Source: RGIG995 sp045635765 (GTDB lineage: Bacteria; Bacillota; Clostridia; Oscillospirales; UBA644). Taken from it: 18,922 nt of DNA. Under the pieces are notes generated by a model. That model was not told the DNA's origin. It saw nothing but the letters and a program-made list of their open reading frames with translations, and ran no database searches. The position numbers were made by a program, and so were the translations under genes. This document shows, piece after piece, positions 1 through 8,000 of this stretch (within the stretch, counting starts at the first letter, position 1; every line of letters starts with the position of its first letter). The stretch lies in assembly GCA_045635765.1 (NCBI GenBank), contig JAZTWH010000007.1:1-18922 (forward strand). The letters run 5' to 3'.

Positions 1-111
1 ACCACATCCTTCATCCCCAATGAAACCATCTTTTTGGCGGCGTTGGGGGCCGCCGCGGTTCTGTCGGTCTATTTGGTGTTCCTATTCCGTGCCATGAGAA
101 AGAAGAAATAA
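1..111 (+). CDS. C-terminal end of a membrane-anchored protein (partial)
   Basis: The window opens inside a reading frame that ends with TAA at 109-111. The visible 36 residues hold one hydrophobic segment (about residues 9-31, from IFLAALG to LVFLF) followed by a basic tail, RAMRKKK, as expected of a last transmembrane helix with a cytoplasmic positive end. The stop lies one base before the ATG of the downstream glycoside hydrolase, so the two are probably in one operon and translationally coupled. It could be the end of a transporter or of a surface protein with a C-terminal anchor. The visible part is too short to name a family. Confidence 0.6.
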   Translation, partial: TTSFIPNETIFLAALGAAAVLSVYLVFLFRAMRKKK

Positions 112-112
112 T

Positions 113-1798
113 ATGAAAGATACCTTCGTTACCCTGTATACCTCCGAGGGCGAAAGGCTTTCGGGACAGCCATGGAATATTTATCCCCGGCCCCAAATGA
201 AGCGGAATTCCTTTTTCTGCCTGAACGGTCCGTGGGATTTTTACAAAGAGGACGGGGAGCGGGAGACGATTCTGGTTCCCTTTCCGCCGGAATCGGCCTT
301 GTCGGGCCTTGGCCGGAGGATGGGGAAATCCCCTACCGTAAAATACTGCCGCACCTTTTCTCTGCCGGAGGAATTCGTCAGGGGCCGGGTCCTTTTGCAT
401 TTTGGAGCCGTGGACCAGGTGGCGACGGTTCTGTTAAACGGCCGCCAGGTGGGAACCCACCGAGGAGGATACGATGCCTTCACCTTTGACGTTACGGAGT
501 TTCTCCAAGAAGTAAATACTTTGACCGTTCTTTGCACCGACTTTTTGGAATCCCACGTACTTCCTTACGGGAAGCAACGGGAAGCGAGGGGCGGAATGTG
601 GTACACCCCGGTAACGGGCATTTGGCAGACGGTTTGGATGGAGAGCGTTCCGCAAGAATATATCCGGGCTCTGAAGATTGAAACGGGGGCGGATTTTGCC
701 ACCGTTTCGGCAGAAGGCGTTGCCGAAGGGACCGTAACGGTAGAGACGCCCTCTGGGAAAATTACCGCCAAATTGGCCGGAGGAACCGCCCGCATCGACC
801 TTCCCGGGCCTCGGATGTGGTCTCCGGAGGATCCCTATTTGTATCATTTTTCCGTAAAAGCGGGGGAAGATGAGGTTTTCTCTTATTTTGCCCTGCGGAC
901 CTTGGAAATCAAAAAGGTGGACGGTCTGCCCCGTCTTTGTCTGAACGGAAAACCGTACTTTTTCCACGGGCTTCTGGATCAGGGATACTACAGCGACGGC
1001 ATCTACACCCCGGCCTGCCCGGAAAATTACACGAGAGATATTTCCGAAATGAAGGCCCTGGGGTTCAATATGCTGCGAAAACACATCAAAGTGGAGCCGG
1101 AGCATTTTTATTACGAATGTGACCGGCTGGGAATGGTCGTGTTTCAGGATATGGTCAACAACGGGGCATATTCATTTTTGCGGGATACGGCATTGCCCAC
1201 ACTTGGGGTCAAGCGGCTGCCGGACCGCAGGTTGCACCGACGAAAGGAAACGCGGAAGGCCTTCGAGGACAGCATGGTTGCCACGGTACGGCAGTTGTAC
1301 AATCACCCTTGCATCTGCTACTGGACCATTTTCAACGTGGGATGGGGGCAATTTGACAGTGCTGCCATGTACGACAAGCTCAAGGCCCTGGATTCTTCCC
1401 GGTTTATTGACGCCACCTCCGGGTGGTTTCAGGGATCGAAGAGTGACGTGGAAAGCCTGCACGTATACTTTAAGCCGGTAAAGATCAAGGGGTCCCAACG
1501 GCCGGTGGTTCTGTCGGAATTCGGCGGATACTCCTATCAACCGAAGGGCCACGTATTCCATCCGGAAAAACCCTACGGGTATCGGTTTTTCAAGAATCGG
1601 AAGGAGTTTGAGGATGCTCTCATTGAGTTATACCGAAGGGAGATCATCCCGGCAATAGACAAGGGCCTTTGTGCCGCGGTATACACCCAAGTCTCCGACG
1701 TGGAAGACGAAGCCAACGGTCTTCTTTCCTACGATCGGAAGGTATTAAAGGTCTGCGGAGAAACCATGAAGGCCATCGCAGAGCAATTAAAAATATAA
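113..1798 (+). CDS. Glycoside hydrolase family 2 protein with altered acid/base residue
   Basis: This 561-residue protein has the GH2 layout: an N-terminal sugar-binding jelly roll (about 1-180, with YPRPQMKRNSFFCLNGPWDF), an immunoglobulin-like domain (about 185-275) and a TIM barrel (about 276-561). Barrel landmarks are LRKHIKVEP, a CDRLGMVVFQDM segment, and LSEFGG with the expected nucleophile Glu469 (codon 1517-1519). The acid/base segment reads WTIFNVGWGQF, where this family normally has WTIFNEGWGQF. Codon 1337-1339 is GTG (Val409), one base from GAG. The frame is otherwise intact. No signal peptide is visible, so action is probably cytoplasmic on imported oligosaccharides; the substrate (galactoside, glucuronide or other) cannot be told. 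There is no good Shine-Dalgarno before the ATG at 113, consistent with coupling to the upstream gene. Confidence 0.9.
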   Translation: MKDTFVTLYTSEGERLSGQPWNIYPRPQMKRNSFFCLNGPWDFYKEDGERETILVPFPPESALSGLGRRMGKSPTVKYCRTFSLPEEFVRGRVLLHFGAVDQVATVLLNGRQVGTHRGGYDAFTFDVTEFLQEVNTLTVLCTDFLESHVLPYGKQREARGGMWYTPVTGIWQTVWMESVPQEYIRALKIETGADFATVSAEGVAEGTVTVETPSGKITAKLAGGTARIDLPGPRMWSPEDPYLYHFSVKAGEDEVFSYFALRTLEIKKVDGLPRLCLNGKPYFFHGLLDQGYYSDGIYTPACPENYTRDISEMKALGFNMLRKHIKVEPEHFYYECDRLGMVVFQDMVNNGAYSFLRDTALPTLGVKRLPDRRLHRRKETRKAFEDSMVATVRQLYNHPCICYWTIFNVGWGQFDSAAMYDKLKALDSSRFIDATSGWFQGSKSDVESLHVYFKPVKIKGSQRPVVLSEFGGYSYQPKGHVFHPEKPYGYRFFKNRKEFEDALIELYRREIIPAIDKGLCAAVYTQVSDVEDEANGLLSYDRKVLKVCGETMKAIAEQLKI

Positions 1799-1802
1799 AA
1801 GA

Positions 1803-1840
1803 CCGCCCGGCTCACAAGAGCCGGGCGGGATTCTTTTAAA
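1803..1840. terminator. Bidirectional intrinsic terminator
   Basis: An 11-bp perfect GC-rich stem (1803-1813 with 1818-1828, loop ACAA) lies between the convergent GH2 and transporter genes. It is followed by GATTCTTTTAAAA on the plus side and by TCTTTTATATTTTT on the minus side, so it can serve both genes. Confidence 0.85.
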
Positions 1841-1842
1841 AG

Positions 1843-3543
1843 TTAGTCTTTTTTCCGATTGGCAAGGAAGGTCAAGAGCCACAGGACCGCCAGCATCAGC
1901 ACCAGGCTGACCCCGAGGACGACCCAGACGTTCTGAACGAATCCGGCCAACAGATAACCGATCAGGGATACGCCAGCTACGGTCATGACGTAAGGCAACT
2001 GGGTAGACACGTGCGTCACGTGGTCGCACTGACCGCCGGTAGACGACATGATGGTCGTGTCGGAAATGGGGGAGCAGTGGTCCCCGCAGACGGCACCGGC
2101 AAGGCACGCGGAGATGCAGATGATGACCATGGAAGGAATTCCGCCCGCATCGGAGACGGAGGCCAAATCTGCCTCAAATACCCCGGTAACGATGGGGATG
2201 AGAATCCCGAAGGTGCCCCAGGAAGTTCCGGTAGCGAAGGACAGAAGTACGGCCACCAGGAAGAGGATGGCAGGCAAGAGAATCCGAATGGCGGTAACTT
2301 GTTCCACCACACCGGCAACGAAGGAGGAGGCTCCCAAGAGACCGGTCATGCTCTTCAGACCCCAGGCAAAGGTCAGAATCAGGATGGCGGGAACCATCTG
2401 CTTGAACCCTTCGGGGACGGAGGACATACAATCCTTGAAAGACAGAACCTTCCGGCACAGGAAGTAAATAACGTTGACGATCAGAGCACCCACGGAGCCG
2501 AGGGCAAGGCCGTAGGAGGCGTCGCAGTTGGCGAAGGCGTCAACGATGGAAACACCGCCGTCAAACAGTCCGCCGGAATAAAGCATTCCCGCAACGCTGA
2601 AGATGATCAGGACCGCCACGGGGAGGATCAGGTCGATGACCTTTCCCTTTGCGTTGGCCTTCTCGTTGGGATTCTCTGAAACGTCCTGCTGATTTCCGGA
2701 GAACAAATCTCCCTTTCTGGCATTCAGCTCATGCTTACGCATGGGGCCGTAATCTTTTCCGGAAATGGCCAGGAAAAGAACCATCGCGATGGTCAAAAGA
2801 GCGTACAGGTTATAGGGAATGGTACGGATAAACAGAGCAATTCCGTTAATGTCTGCTCCGTTGGCATCCTGCACCGTACCGCTGACGGCAGCGGCCCAGG
2901 AAGAGATGGGAGCAATGATGCAGATGGGGGCGGCGGTAGCGTCGATCAGATACGCCAGCTTCGCCCGAGAAACGTTCTGTTTATCAGTCAAGGGACGCAT
3001 AACGCTGCCGACGGTCAGGCAATTAAAATAGTCGTCGACAAAGATCAGAGCACCCAGCCCGAAGGTGGAAACCTGGGCTCCTCTGCGGGATTTGATCCGC
3101 TTCGAGGCCCACTCCCCGTAGGCCCGGCTTCCTCCGGCCCGGTTCATCATAACGACGATAATTCCCAGCACTACGAGGAAGATTAGAATTCCCACGTTAT
3201 ACGAATCTGAAAGATTGGCGATCAGCCCATCGTTGAGGATGGCATTAAAGGCCTTTTCTCCGTCAAAGCCTACATTGGAAATGCCGTACAGAATTCCGCC
3301 GGACACGATCCCGATAAACAGAGAGGAGTAGGCCTCTTTGGTAATCAGGGCCAAAGCAATGGCAATGACCGGGGGAAGAAGGGCAATTGCGGTTTCATTG
3401 AACATACTTTGGTATTCTGCGGTTTCTTCGGCCACTGCCGCCCCGGAGTCGGTCACTTCATCGGCGGAAAAGGTCAGGGCGAAGGAGCCGACGAGAGCGA
3501 GACACAGAAGCAGGATCCCGAAGATGCGGGTCAGTTTTTTCAT
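1843..3543 (-). CDS. NhaC-superfamily transporter under lysine riboswitch control (putative lysine transporter)
   Basis: This is a 566-residue integral membrane protein. The start chosen is the ATG at 3541-3543, preceded by GTAGGAGGGAACACT; the frame stays open upstream to 3660, but that part is riboswitch RNA. It has a cleavable-looking N-terminal helix (residues 1-27), about a dozen hydrophobic segments, and NhaC-family hallmarks: FVDDYFNCLTVGSVMRP (about 168-183), IIAPISSW (209-216), FATGTSWGTFGILIP, and GDHCSPISDTTIMSS (from 487). The family is annotated as Na+/H+ antiporters, but members under L-box control have been proposed by comparative genomics to be lysine transporters (called LysW there, not the LysW carrier protein). 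Control by a lysine-sensing leader that should switch the gene off when lysine is plentiful favours uptake. Transport of lysine is inferred from the leader; the antiporter family assignment is seen directly. Confidence 0.92.
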   Translation of the reverse strand: MKKLTRIFGILLLCLALVGSFALTFSADEVTDSGAAVAEETAEYQSMFNETAIALLPPVIAIALALITKEAYSSLFIGIVSGGILYGISNVGFDGEKAFNAILNDGLIANLSDSYNVGILIFLVVLGIIVVMMNRAGGSRAYGEWASKRIKSRRGAQVSTFGLGALIFVDDYFNCLTVGSVMRPLTDKQNVSRAKLAYLIDATAAPICIIAPISSWAAAVSGTVQDANGADINGIALFIRTIPYNLYALLTIAMVLFLAISGKDYGPMRKHELNARKGDLFSGNQQDVSENPNEKANAKGKVIDLILPVAVLIIFSVAGMLYSGGLFDGGVSIVDAFANCDASYGLALGSVGALIVNVIYFLCRKVLSFKDCMSSVPEGFKQMVPAILILTFAWGLKSMTGLLGASSFVAGVVEQVTAIRILLPAILFLVAVLLSFATGTSWGTFGILIPIVTGVFEADLASVSDAGGIPSMVIICISACLAGAVCGDHCSPISDTTIMSSTGGQCDHVTHVSTQLPYVMTVAGVSLIGYLLAGFVQNVWVVLGVSLVLMLAVLWLLTFLANRKKD

Positions 3544-3569
3544 AGTGTTCCCTCCTACGAATAGATATG

Positions 3570-3605
3570 AAAACAAAACGTGCCACGAAGATGCTTCATG
3601 ACACG
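3570..3605 (-). terminator. Riboswitch expression-platform terminator
   Basis: On the minus strand a 12-bp stem (3605-3594 with 3590-3579, including two G-U pairs, loop CAU) is followed by TTTTGTTTT. It lies between the lysine aptamer and the transporter's ribosome binding site, as expected for a transcription-attenuating platform. A TCATGA in the stem's 5' arm could pair with the identical palindrome just after the aptamer (about 3627-3620) to form an anti-terminator; that pairing is inference. Confidence 0.85.
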
Positions 3606-3621
3606 GGATCGTTGCACAATC

Positions 3622-3782
3622 ATGATAGCACTCCACAAAAGCTGTGACAGTACGGCACATGTTCTGTACCGTCCCGGAAGCGGCTGAAAGGCTCTCACCG
3701 CAACCTCGGCAATTACTCTCTGCTCCGGGCCCGCCTCGGGCCTTTGTCCGCAGCCGGTAGTAACCGCACCTCTATCTTCGGC
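3622..3782 (-). promoter_or_regulatory. Lysine riboswitch (L-box) aptamer
   Basis: Read on the minus strand, the leader starts with CGAAGATAGAGGTGCGG, which matches the conserved 5' L-box block. It continues with GCCGAGG, a hairpin GCGGTGAGAGCCTTTCAGCCGC-like segment, and ends with CTGTC, a short hairpin and GGAGTGCTATC, matching the conserved 3' block of the Bacillus lysC leader. GATAG near the 5' end pairs with CTATC at the 3' end to close P1. Lysine binding should stabilise P1 and favour the terminator at 3570-3605, lowering expression of the NhaC-type transporter downstream. Confidence 0.95.
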
Positions 3783-3798
3783 ATATTCTGTTTTTAAC

Positions 3799-3828
3799 AG
3801 TATACCATTGATTCCCATAGAATGTCAA
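3799..3828 (-). promoter_or_regulatory. Promoter of the lysine riboswitch/transporter unit
   Basis: On the minus strand TTGACA (3828-3823) is followed after 18 bases by TATACT (3804-3799), a strong sigma-A type promoter. Transcription would start near 3791, just before the L-box aptamer. Confidence 0.85.
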
Positions 3829-3877
3829 GCCCATTCGGGGGATTATAACATTTTTTTCACATTTTGAGGGGTGCGTT

Positions 3878-4042
3878 ATGAAAAACCTGCCTTTTACCGT
3901 AGCGGTGACCTCACTGGCCACGCTGGTGGCCGAATCCTTGACCGACGAGGAGTTGGAATTGGCGGCGGTGGCTCTGACCCAGGCGGAAGACACCATGGCA
4001 ACGGTGCTGGTGCTTCGAAATCAAAGAAAGGAGGATACTTGA
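3878..4042 (+). CDS. Small DUF6774-like protein
   Basis: This 54-residue open frame starts at ATG 3878 behind TTTTGAGGGGTGCGTT, a plausible ribosome binding site. It encodes an amphipathic, mostly helical peptide: a hydrophobic N-terminal stretch (LPFTVAVTSLATLVAES), then LTDEELELAAVALTQAEDTMATVLVLRNQ. The pattern of a hydrophobic stretch, an LTDEELxL motif and a second helix resembles the DUF6774 micro-proteins common in Clostridia, whose function is unknown. The gene diverges from the lysine-riboswitch transporter and is followed by ybaK, whose promoter -35 box overlaps this gene's stop codon. The family call is from memory of the pattern and is moderately sure; that it is a real gene is likely from frame, RBS and length. 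Confidence 0.72.
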   Translation: MKNLPFTVAVTSLATLVAESLTDEELELAAVALTQAEDTMATVLVLRNQRKEDT

Positions 4043-4067
4043 TTTTCAAGGAGAACTATGCTATAAT
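4039..4067 (+). promoter_or_regulatory. Promoter of ybaK
   Basis: TTGATT (4039-4044), a 17-base spacer and TATAAT (4062-4067) sit 22 bases before the ybaK start. The -35 box includes the TGA stop (4040-4042) of the preceding small gene, so the deacylase has its own promoter packed into its neighbour's end. Confidence 0.8.
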
Positions 4068-4089
4068 ATAGCCGTAAGGAAGTGAAAAA

Positions 4090-4563
4090 ATGATTAAAAC
4101 CAACGCCATGCGGATGCTGGACAAGGCAAAAATCAAATACGAGCCCAAGGAATACGTTCCCGACGAAAAAGATTTAAGCGGCGTACATATTGCCCAGCAG
4201 ATCGGGCTTCCGGCGGAGCAATGCTTTAAAACCATCGTCACCAAGGGAGATAAAACCGGCCCCGTGGTTTTCTGTATTCCCGCAAACCGAGAGATCGACC
4301 TAAAAAAAGCGGCAAAAATTACGGGAAATAAGAGGGTGGAGCCTTTGCATGTAAAGGATCTTCCGACCTTGACCGGGTACGTCCGGGGGGCTTGTTCTCC
4401 CCTGGGAATGAAGAAAAAATTTCCCACCTATATGGACGAGTCCTGCCTGGAGTTTGAAAAGATCACCGTCAGTGCCGGAATCAAGGGATGTCAACTGCTC
4501 TTAAACAGTACGGATATTGTCGCCTGCGTGGTAGCGACGGTCTGTGATCTGACTCAAAAATAA
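4090..4563 (+). CDS. ybaK: Cys-tRNA(Pro) deacylase, YbaK/EbsC family
   Basis: The 157-residue protein matches the full length of free-standing YbaK/EbsC trans-editing enzymes, which hydrolyse Cys-tRNA(Pro) formed by mischarging of prolyl-tRNA synthetase. Family marks are TNAMRMLD at the start, CFKTIV with the conserved lysine (Lys47), VVFCIPANREIDLKKAA, and the LTGYVRGACSPLGMKK loop (about 94-109), followed by ITVSAGIKGCQLLLN. The start has a GTAAGGAAGTGA ribosome binding site. It is a single-gene unit with its own promoter, upstream of the ileS T-box, so two translation-fidelity genes are adjacent but separately controlled. Confidence 0.93.
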   Translation: MIKTNAMRMLDKAKIKYEPKEYVPDEKDLSGVHIAQQIGLPAEQCFKTIVTKGDKTGPVVFCIPANREIDLKKAAKITGNKRVEPLHVKDLPTLTGYVRGACSPLGMKKKFPTYMDESCLEFEKITVSAGIKGCQLLLNSTDIVACVVATVCDLTQK

Positions 4564-4685
4564 AAATTGCAATCGCGGTTCCATTACAACTGCCATGGCT
4601 TGGGGCAGATTTGGGATCGTACCGGGAGGAGCATGGGAACCGGGAAAAAATCCTTGGTCGGTTTTATTTTTTGGCAAATACGGGC
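4564..4685 (+). other. Structured 3' region after ybaK with weak terminator
   Basis: No gene is seen. CGGTTCC (4576-4582) can pair with GGAACCG (4636-4642), enclosing a CTGCC/GGCAG hairpin (about 4590-4607). The AACCG at 4638-4642 can instead pair with CGGTT (4659-4663), followed by TTATTTTTT, giving a weak terminator-like hairpin. The two pairings share bases and exclude each other. The region ends at the ileS promoter. Confidence 0.4.
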
Positions 4686-4714
4686 TTGACAAGGCAATAA
4701 AACTGTGCTATAAT
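4686..4714 (+). promoter_or_regulatory. Promoter of ileS T-box transcript
   Basis: TTGACA (4686-4691), a 17-base spacer and TATAAT (4709-4714) give a perfect sigma-A consensus. Transcription would begin about 4721, at the start of the T-box leader. Confidence 0.9.
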
Positions 4715-4724
4715 ATGTAATATA

Positions 4725-4990
4725 TTATTAAAATTAAAAACTGAACCGAAAAGCTGTGACGAAGACAGTAGTTTCACAAAGAAATGCAAAGCGAGCCGGG
4801 GACGGTGTGAGCCCGGTGCAGAGTACCGTGAAACGAAGATCCCTTCCGAGCTGCGTGCCGAACGGGCTATGCCCCAGTAAGTTCCGCCGGTCCCCCGACG
4901 TCAACGGGGAGCATATGTACGTATGTAATATGGGTGGTTAAGCGAAGTTTCCCTTCGTCCCGTTGCTGCGGGGCGGAGGATTTTTGTTTT
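4725..4990 (+). promoter_or_regulatory. T-box leader, isoleucine-specific
   Basis: Stem I is recognisable from the AGTA motif (in GACAGTAGTTTC) and the distal GAGTACCGTGAAACGAAG side. The specifier triplet is read as ATC (Ile) at 4839-4841, followed by CCTTCCGAGC. The T-box itself is TGGGTGGTTAAGCG at 4931-4944; its TGGT would pair with an ACCA tRNA end, right for tRNA-Ile with discriminator A. GGG and GCGAAG flanking a TGGTTAA bulge pair with CTTCGT and CCC to make the antiterminator. This competes with the terminator at 4952-4990. Uncharged tRNA-Ile should therefore allow read-through into ileS. Confidence 0.93.
4952..4990 (+). terminator. T-box attenuator terminator
   Basis: An 11-bp stem (4952-4962 with 4969-4979, three G-U pairs, loop TTGCTG) is followed by ATTTTTGTTTT. 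Its 5' arm overlaps the 3' arm of the antiterminator. Confidence 0.88.
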
Positions 4991-5022
4991 TCGGGAAGTT
5001 TGAAAGCTACGGAGGAAAAGCT

Positions 5023-8000
5023 ATGTACGAAAAAGTCTCGGCCGATCTGAATTTCGTCGACAGAGAAAAGAAGATCGAAGAGTTTTGGGCGAAGAACCAA
5101 ATCTTTGAAAAGAGCGTGGACCAACGGAAGGACGGAGCATATTTTACCTTCTACGACGGCCCTCCCACCGCCAACGGGAAGCCCCATATCGGCCACGTTC
5201 TGACCCGGGTAATCAAAGATACCATTCCCCGCTACAAGGCCATGAAGGGGAATTTTACCGTCCGGAAAGCCGGCTGGGACACTCACGGACTTCCCGTCGA
5301 GCTGGAAGTGGAAAAAAAGCTGGGTTTGGACGGGAAGGAACAGATCGAGAAATACGGACTGGAGCCTTTCATCAAAGAATGTAAGGAGAGCGTCTGGAAA
5401 TACAAGGAAATGTGGGAGGACTTCTCCGACACCGTCGGCTATTGGGCGGACATGAAGGATCCCTACGTTACCTACGATAACAGCTTTATCGAATCCGAAT
5501 GGTGGGCTCTGAAGCAGATCTGGGAAAAGGGCCTGCTGTACAAAGGCTTCAAGATCGTTCCCTACTGCCCCCGTTGCGGGACTCCCCTGTCCAGCCATGA
5601 GGTTGCCCAAGGATATAAAACCGTCAAGGAACGGTCCGCCGTAGTCCGCTTCAAGGCCGTAGGAGAAGACGCCTACTTCCTGGCCTGGACGACGACTCCC
5701 TGGACGTTGCCCTCCAACGTGGCACTGTGCGTCAATCCCGACGATACCTACTGCAAGGTCAAGGCGGCGGACGGATACACCTATTACCTGGCACAGGCCT
5801 TGCTGGATTCGGTTTTGGGAAAACTGGCCGAAGACGGTCCCGCCTACGAAATTTTGGAAACTTACTCCGGGAAAGACCTGGAATACAAGGAATACGAACC
5901 TCTCTTTGCCTGTGCCGCCGCCGTTGCGGAGAAGCAGCATAAGAAAGGGCACTATATTACCTGCGACGGTTACGTCACCATGGCAGACGGTACGGGAATC
6001 GTCCACATTGCTCCCGCCTTCGGGGAAGATGACGCCAAGGTGGGCCGCAAATACGATCTGCCCTTCGTTCAGTTCGTAGACGGTGCGGGCAACATGACCG
6101 AGGAAACGCCCTACGCCGGGAAATTTGTCAAAGATGCGGATCCGTTGGTCCTCGTTGATCTGGACAAGGAAGGAAAGCTCTTCGACGCTCCCAAATTCGA
6201 GCATGAATATCCCTTCTGCTGGCGGTGCGATACGCCGCTGATCTATTACGCCCGGGAATCCTGGTTTATCAAGATGTCCGCCGTCAAGGACGATCTTTTG
6301 AGGAATAACGCAACCATCAACTGGATGCCCGAAAACATTGGAACGGGCCGGTTTGGAGATTGGCTGAAAAACGTTCAGGACTGGGGCATCAGCCGGAACC
6401 GTTATTGGGGAACTCCCCTGAATATCTGGCAGTGCGATTGCGGACATCAGCACGCGGTGGGTTCCATTGAAGAATTAAAATCCCTGTCCGACAACTGCCC
6501 CGACGAGGTGGAGCTGCACCGTCCTTACATTGACGCAGTAACCATTAAGTGTCCCCATTGCGGCAAAGAGATGCACCGAGTGCCGGAAGTAATCGACTGC
6601 TGGTTTGACTCGGGGGCCATGCCCTTTGCTCAGTGGCACTATCCCTTTGAAAACAAAGAAATTTTCCATAAGACCTTCCCTGCCGACTTTATCAGCGAAG
6701 GGGTGGACCAGACCCGGGGATGGTTCTATTCCCTGCTGGCCATTTCCACGTTGCTGTTCAACAAGGCTCCTTACAAGAACGTCATTGTCCTCGGTCACGT
6801 TCAGGACGCTGACGGACAAAAGATGTCCAAATCCAAGGGCAACGCCGTGGATCCCTTTGACGCGTTGGAAAAGCACGGTGCAGACGCCATCCGTTGGTAT
6901 TTTTATTCCAACTCTGCCCCCTGGCTGCCCAATCGGTTCCACCATGCGGCGGTCACGGAGGGCCAGCGGAAATTTATGGGGACTCTGTGGAACACCTACG
7001 CCTTCTTTGTCCTTTACGCCAACATTGACGGCTTTGACGCAACCAAGTTCACCTTGGATTACGACAAGCTGAGCGTGATGGACAAGTGGATGATCTCCAA
7101 GCTGAACACCCTGATCAAGACCACCGACGATTATATGAGCAACTATAAGATCACCGAGGTTTCCCGTGTGATGCAGTCCTTTGTGGAGGACATGAGTAAC
7201 TGGTACGTCCGCCGCAGCCGGGAACGATTCTGGGCGAAGGGCATGGAGCAGGATAAGATCAATGCTTACATGACCCTGTATACGGTCCTTACCACTTTCT
7301 GCAAGCTGGCCGCACCCCTGGTTCCCTTCGTCACCGAGGATATTTATCAAAACCTGGTCCGGAGCATCGACAAGACTGCCCCCGAAAGCATCCATCTGTG
7401 CGATTATCCCGTGGCAACGGAGGCCTGGATTAACGCAGACATGGAAGCCGGAATGGACGAAGTTTTGCAGGTGGTCACTCTGGGACGGAACTGTCGCAAT
7501 GCCGCAAATATCAAGAACCGTCAACCCATTGCCGCCATGTACGTCAAGGGCGACCGGGAATTGGGAGAAGAGTACAAGGCTATCGTGGCTGATGAATTGA
7601 ACGTCCGGGAAGTAAGGATTGCCGAAAACGTGAAGCAATTCCTTTCCTATTCCTTCAAACCTCAGTTAAAGACCGTAGGACCGAAATACGGGAAATATCT
7701 CAACGCCATCCGCACCGCGTTGACTGAGCTGAACGGCTCGGAAGCCATGGATGAGCTGGAAGAAACCGGTTGTCTGAAGTTGAATTTGGACGGGGAAGAA
7801 ATCCGTTTGACCAGAGAGGATCTTCTCATTGAATCCGCACAGACCCAAGGATACGAATCCTGCACCGACAACGGCGTGACTGTGGTCCTCGACACCACCC
7901 TGACGCCGGAGCTGATCGAGGAGGGCTTCGTTCGGGAGATCATCAGTAAGATCCAGACCATGCGGAAGGAATCGGGCTTTGAGGTGACCGATCACATTGC

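Noticed and set aside
3544..3660. Upstream extension of the NhaC-type protein to an ATG at 3660
   Set aside because: The extension reads through the riboswitch and its terminator; the ATG at 3543 has AGGAGG at proper spacing and begins a normal signal helix.
4867..6453. A 528-residue open frame on the minus strand opposite ileS and the T-box
   Set aside because: It overlaps well-supported ileS and T-box structure, and its protein shows no family pattern; long antisense frames are common opposite codon-biased genes.
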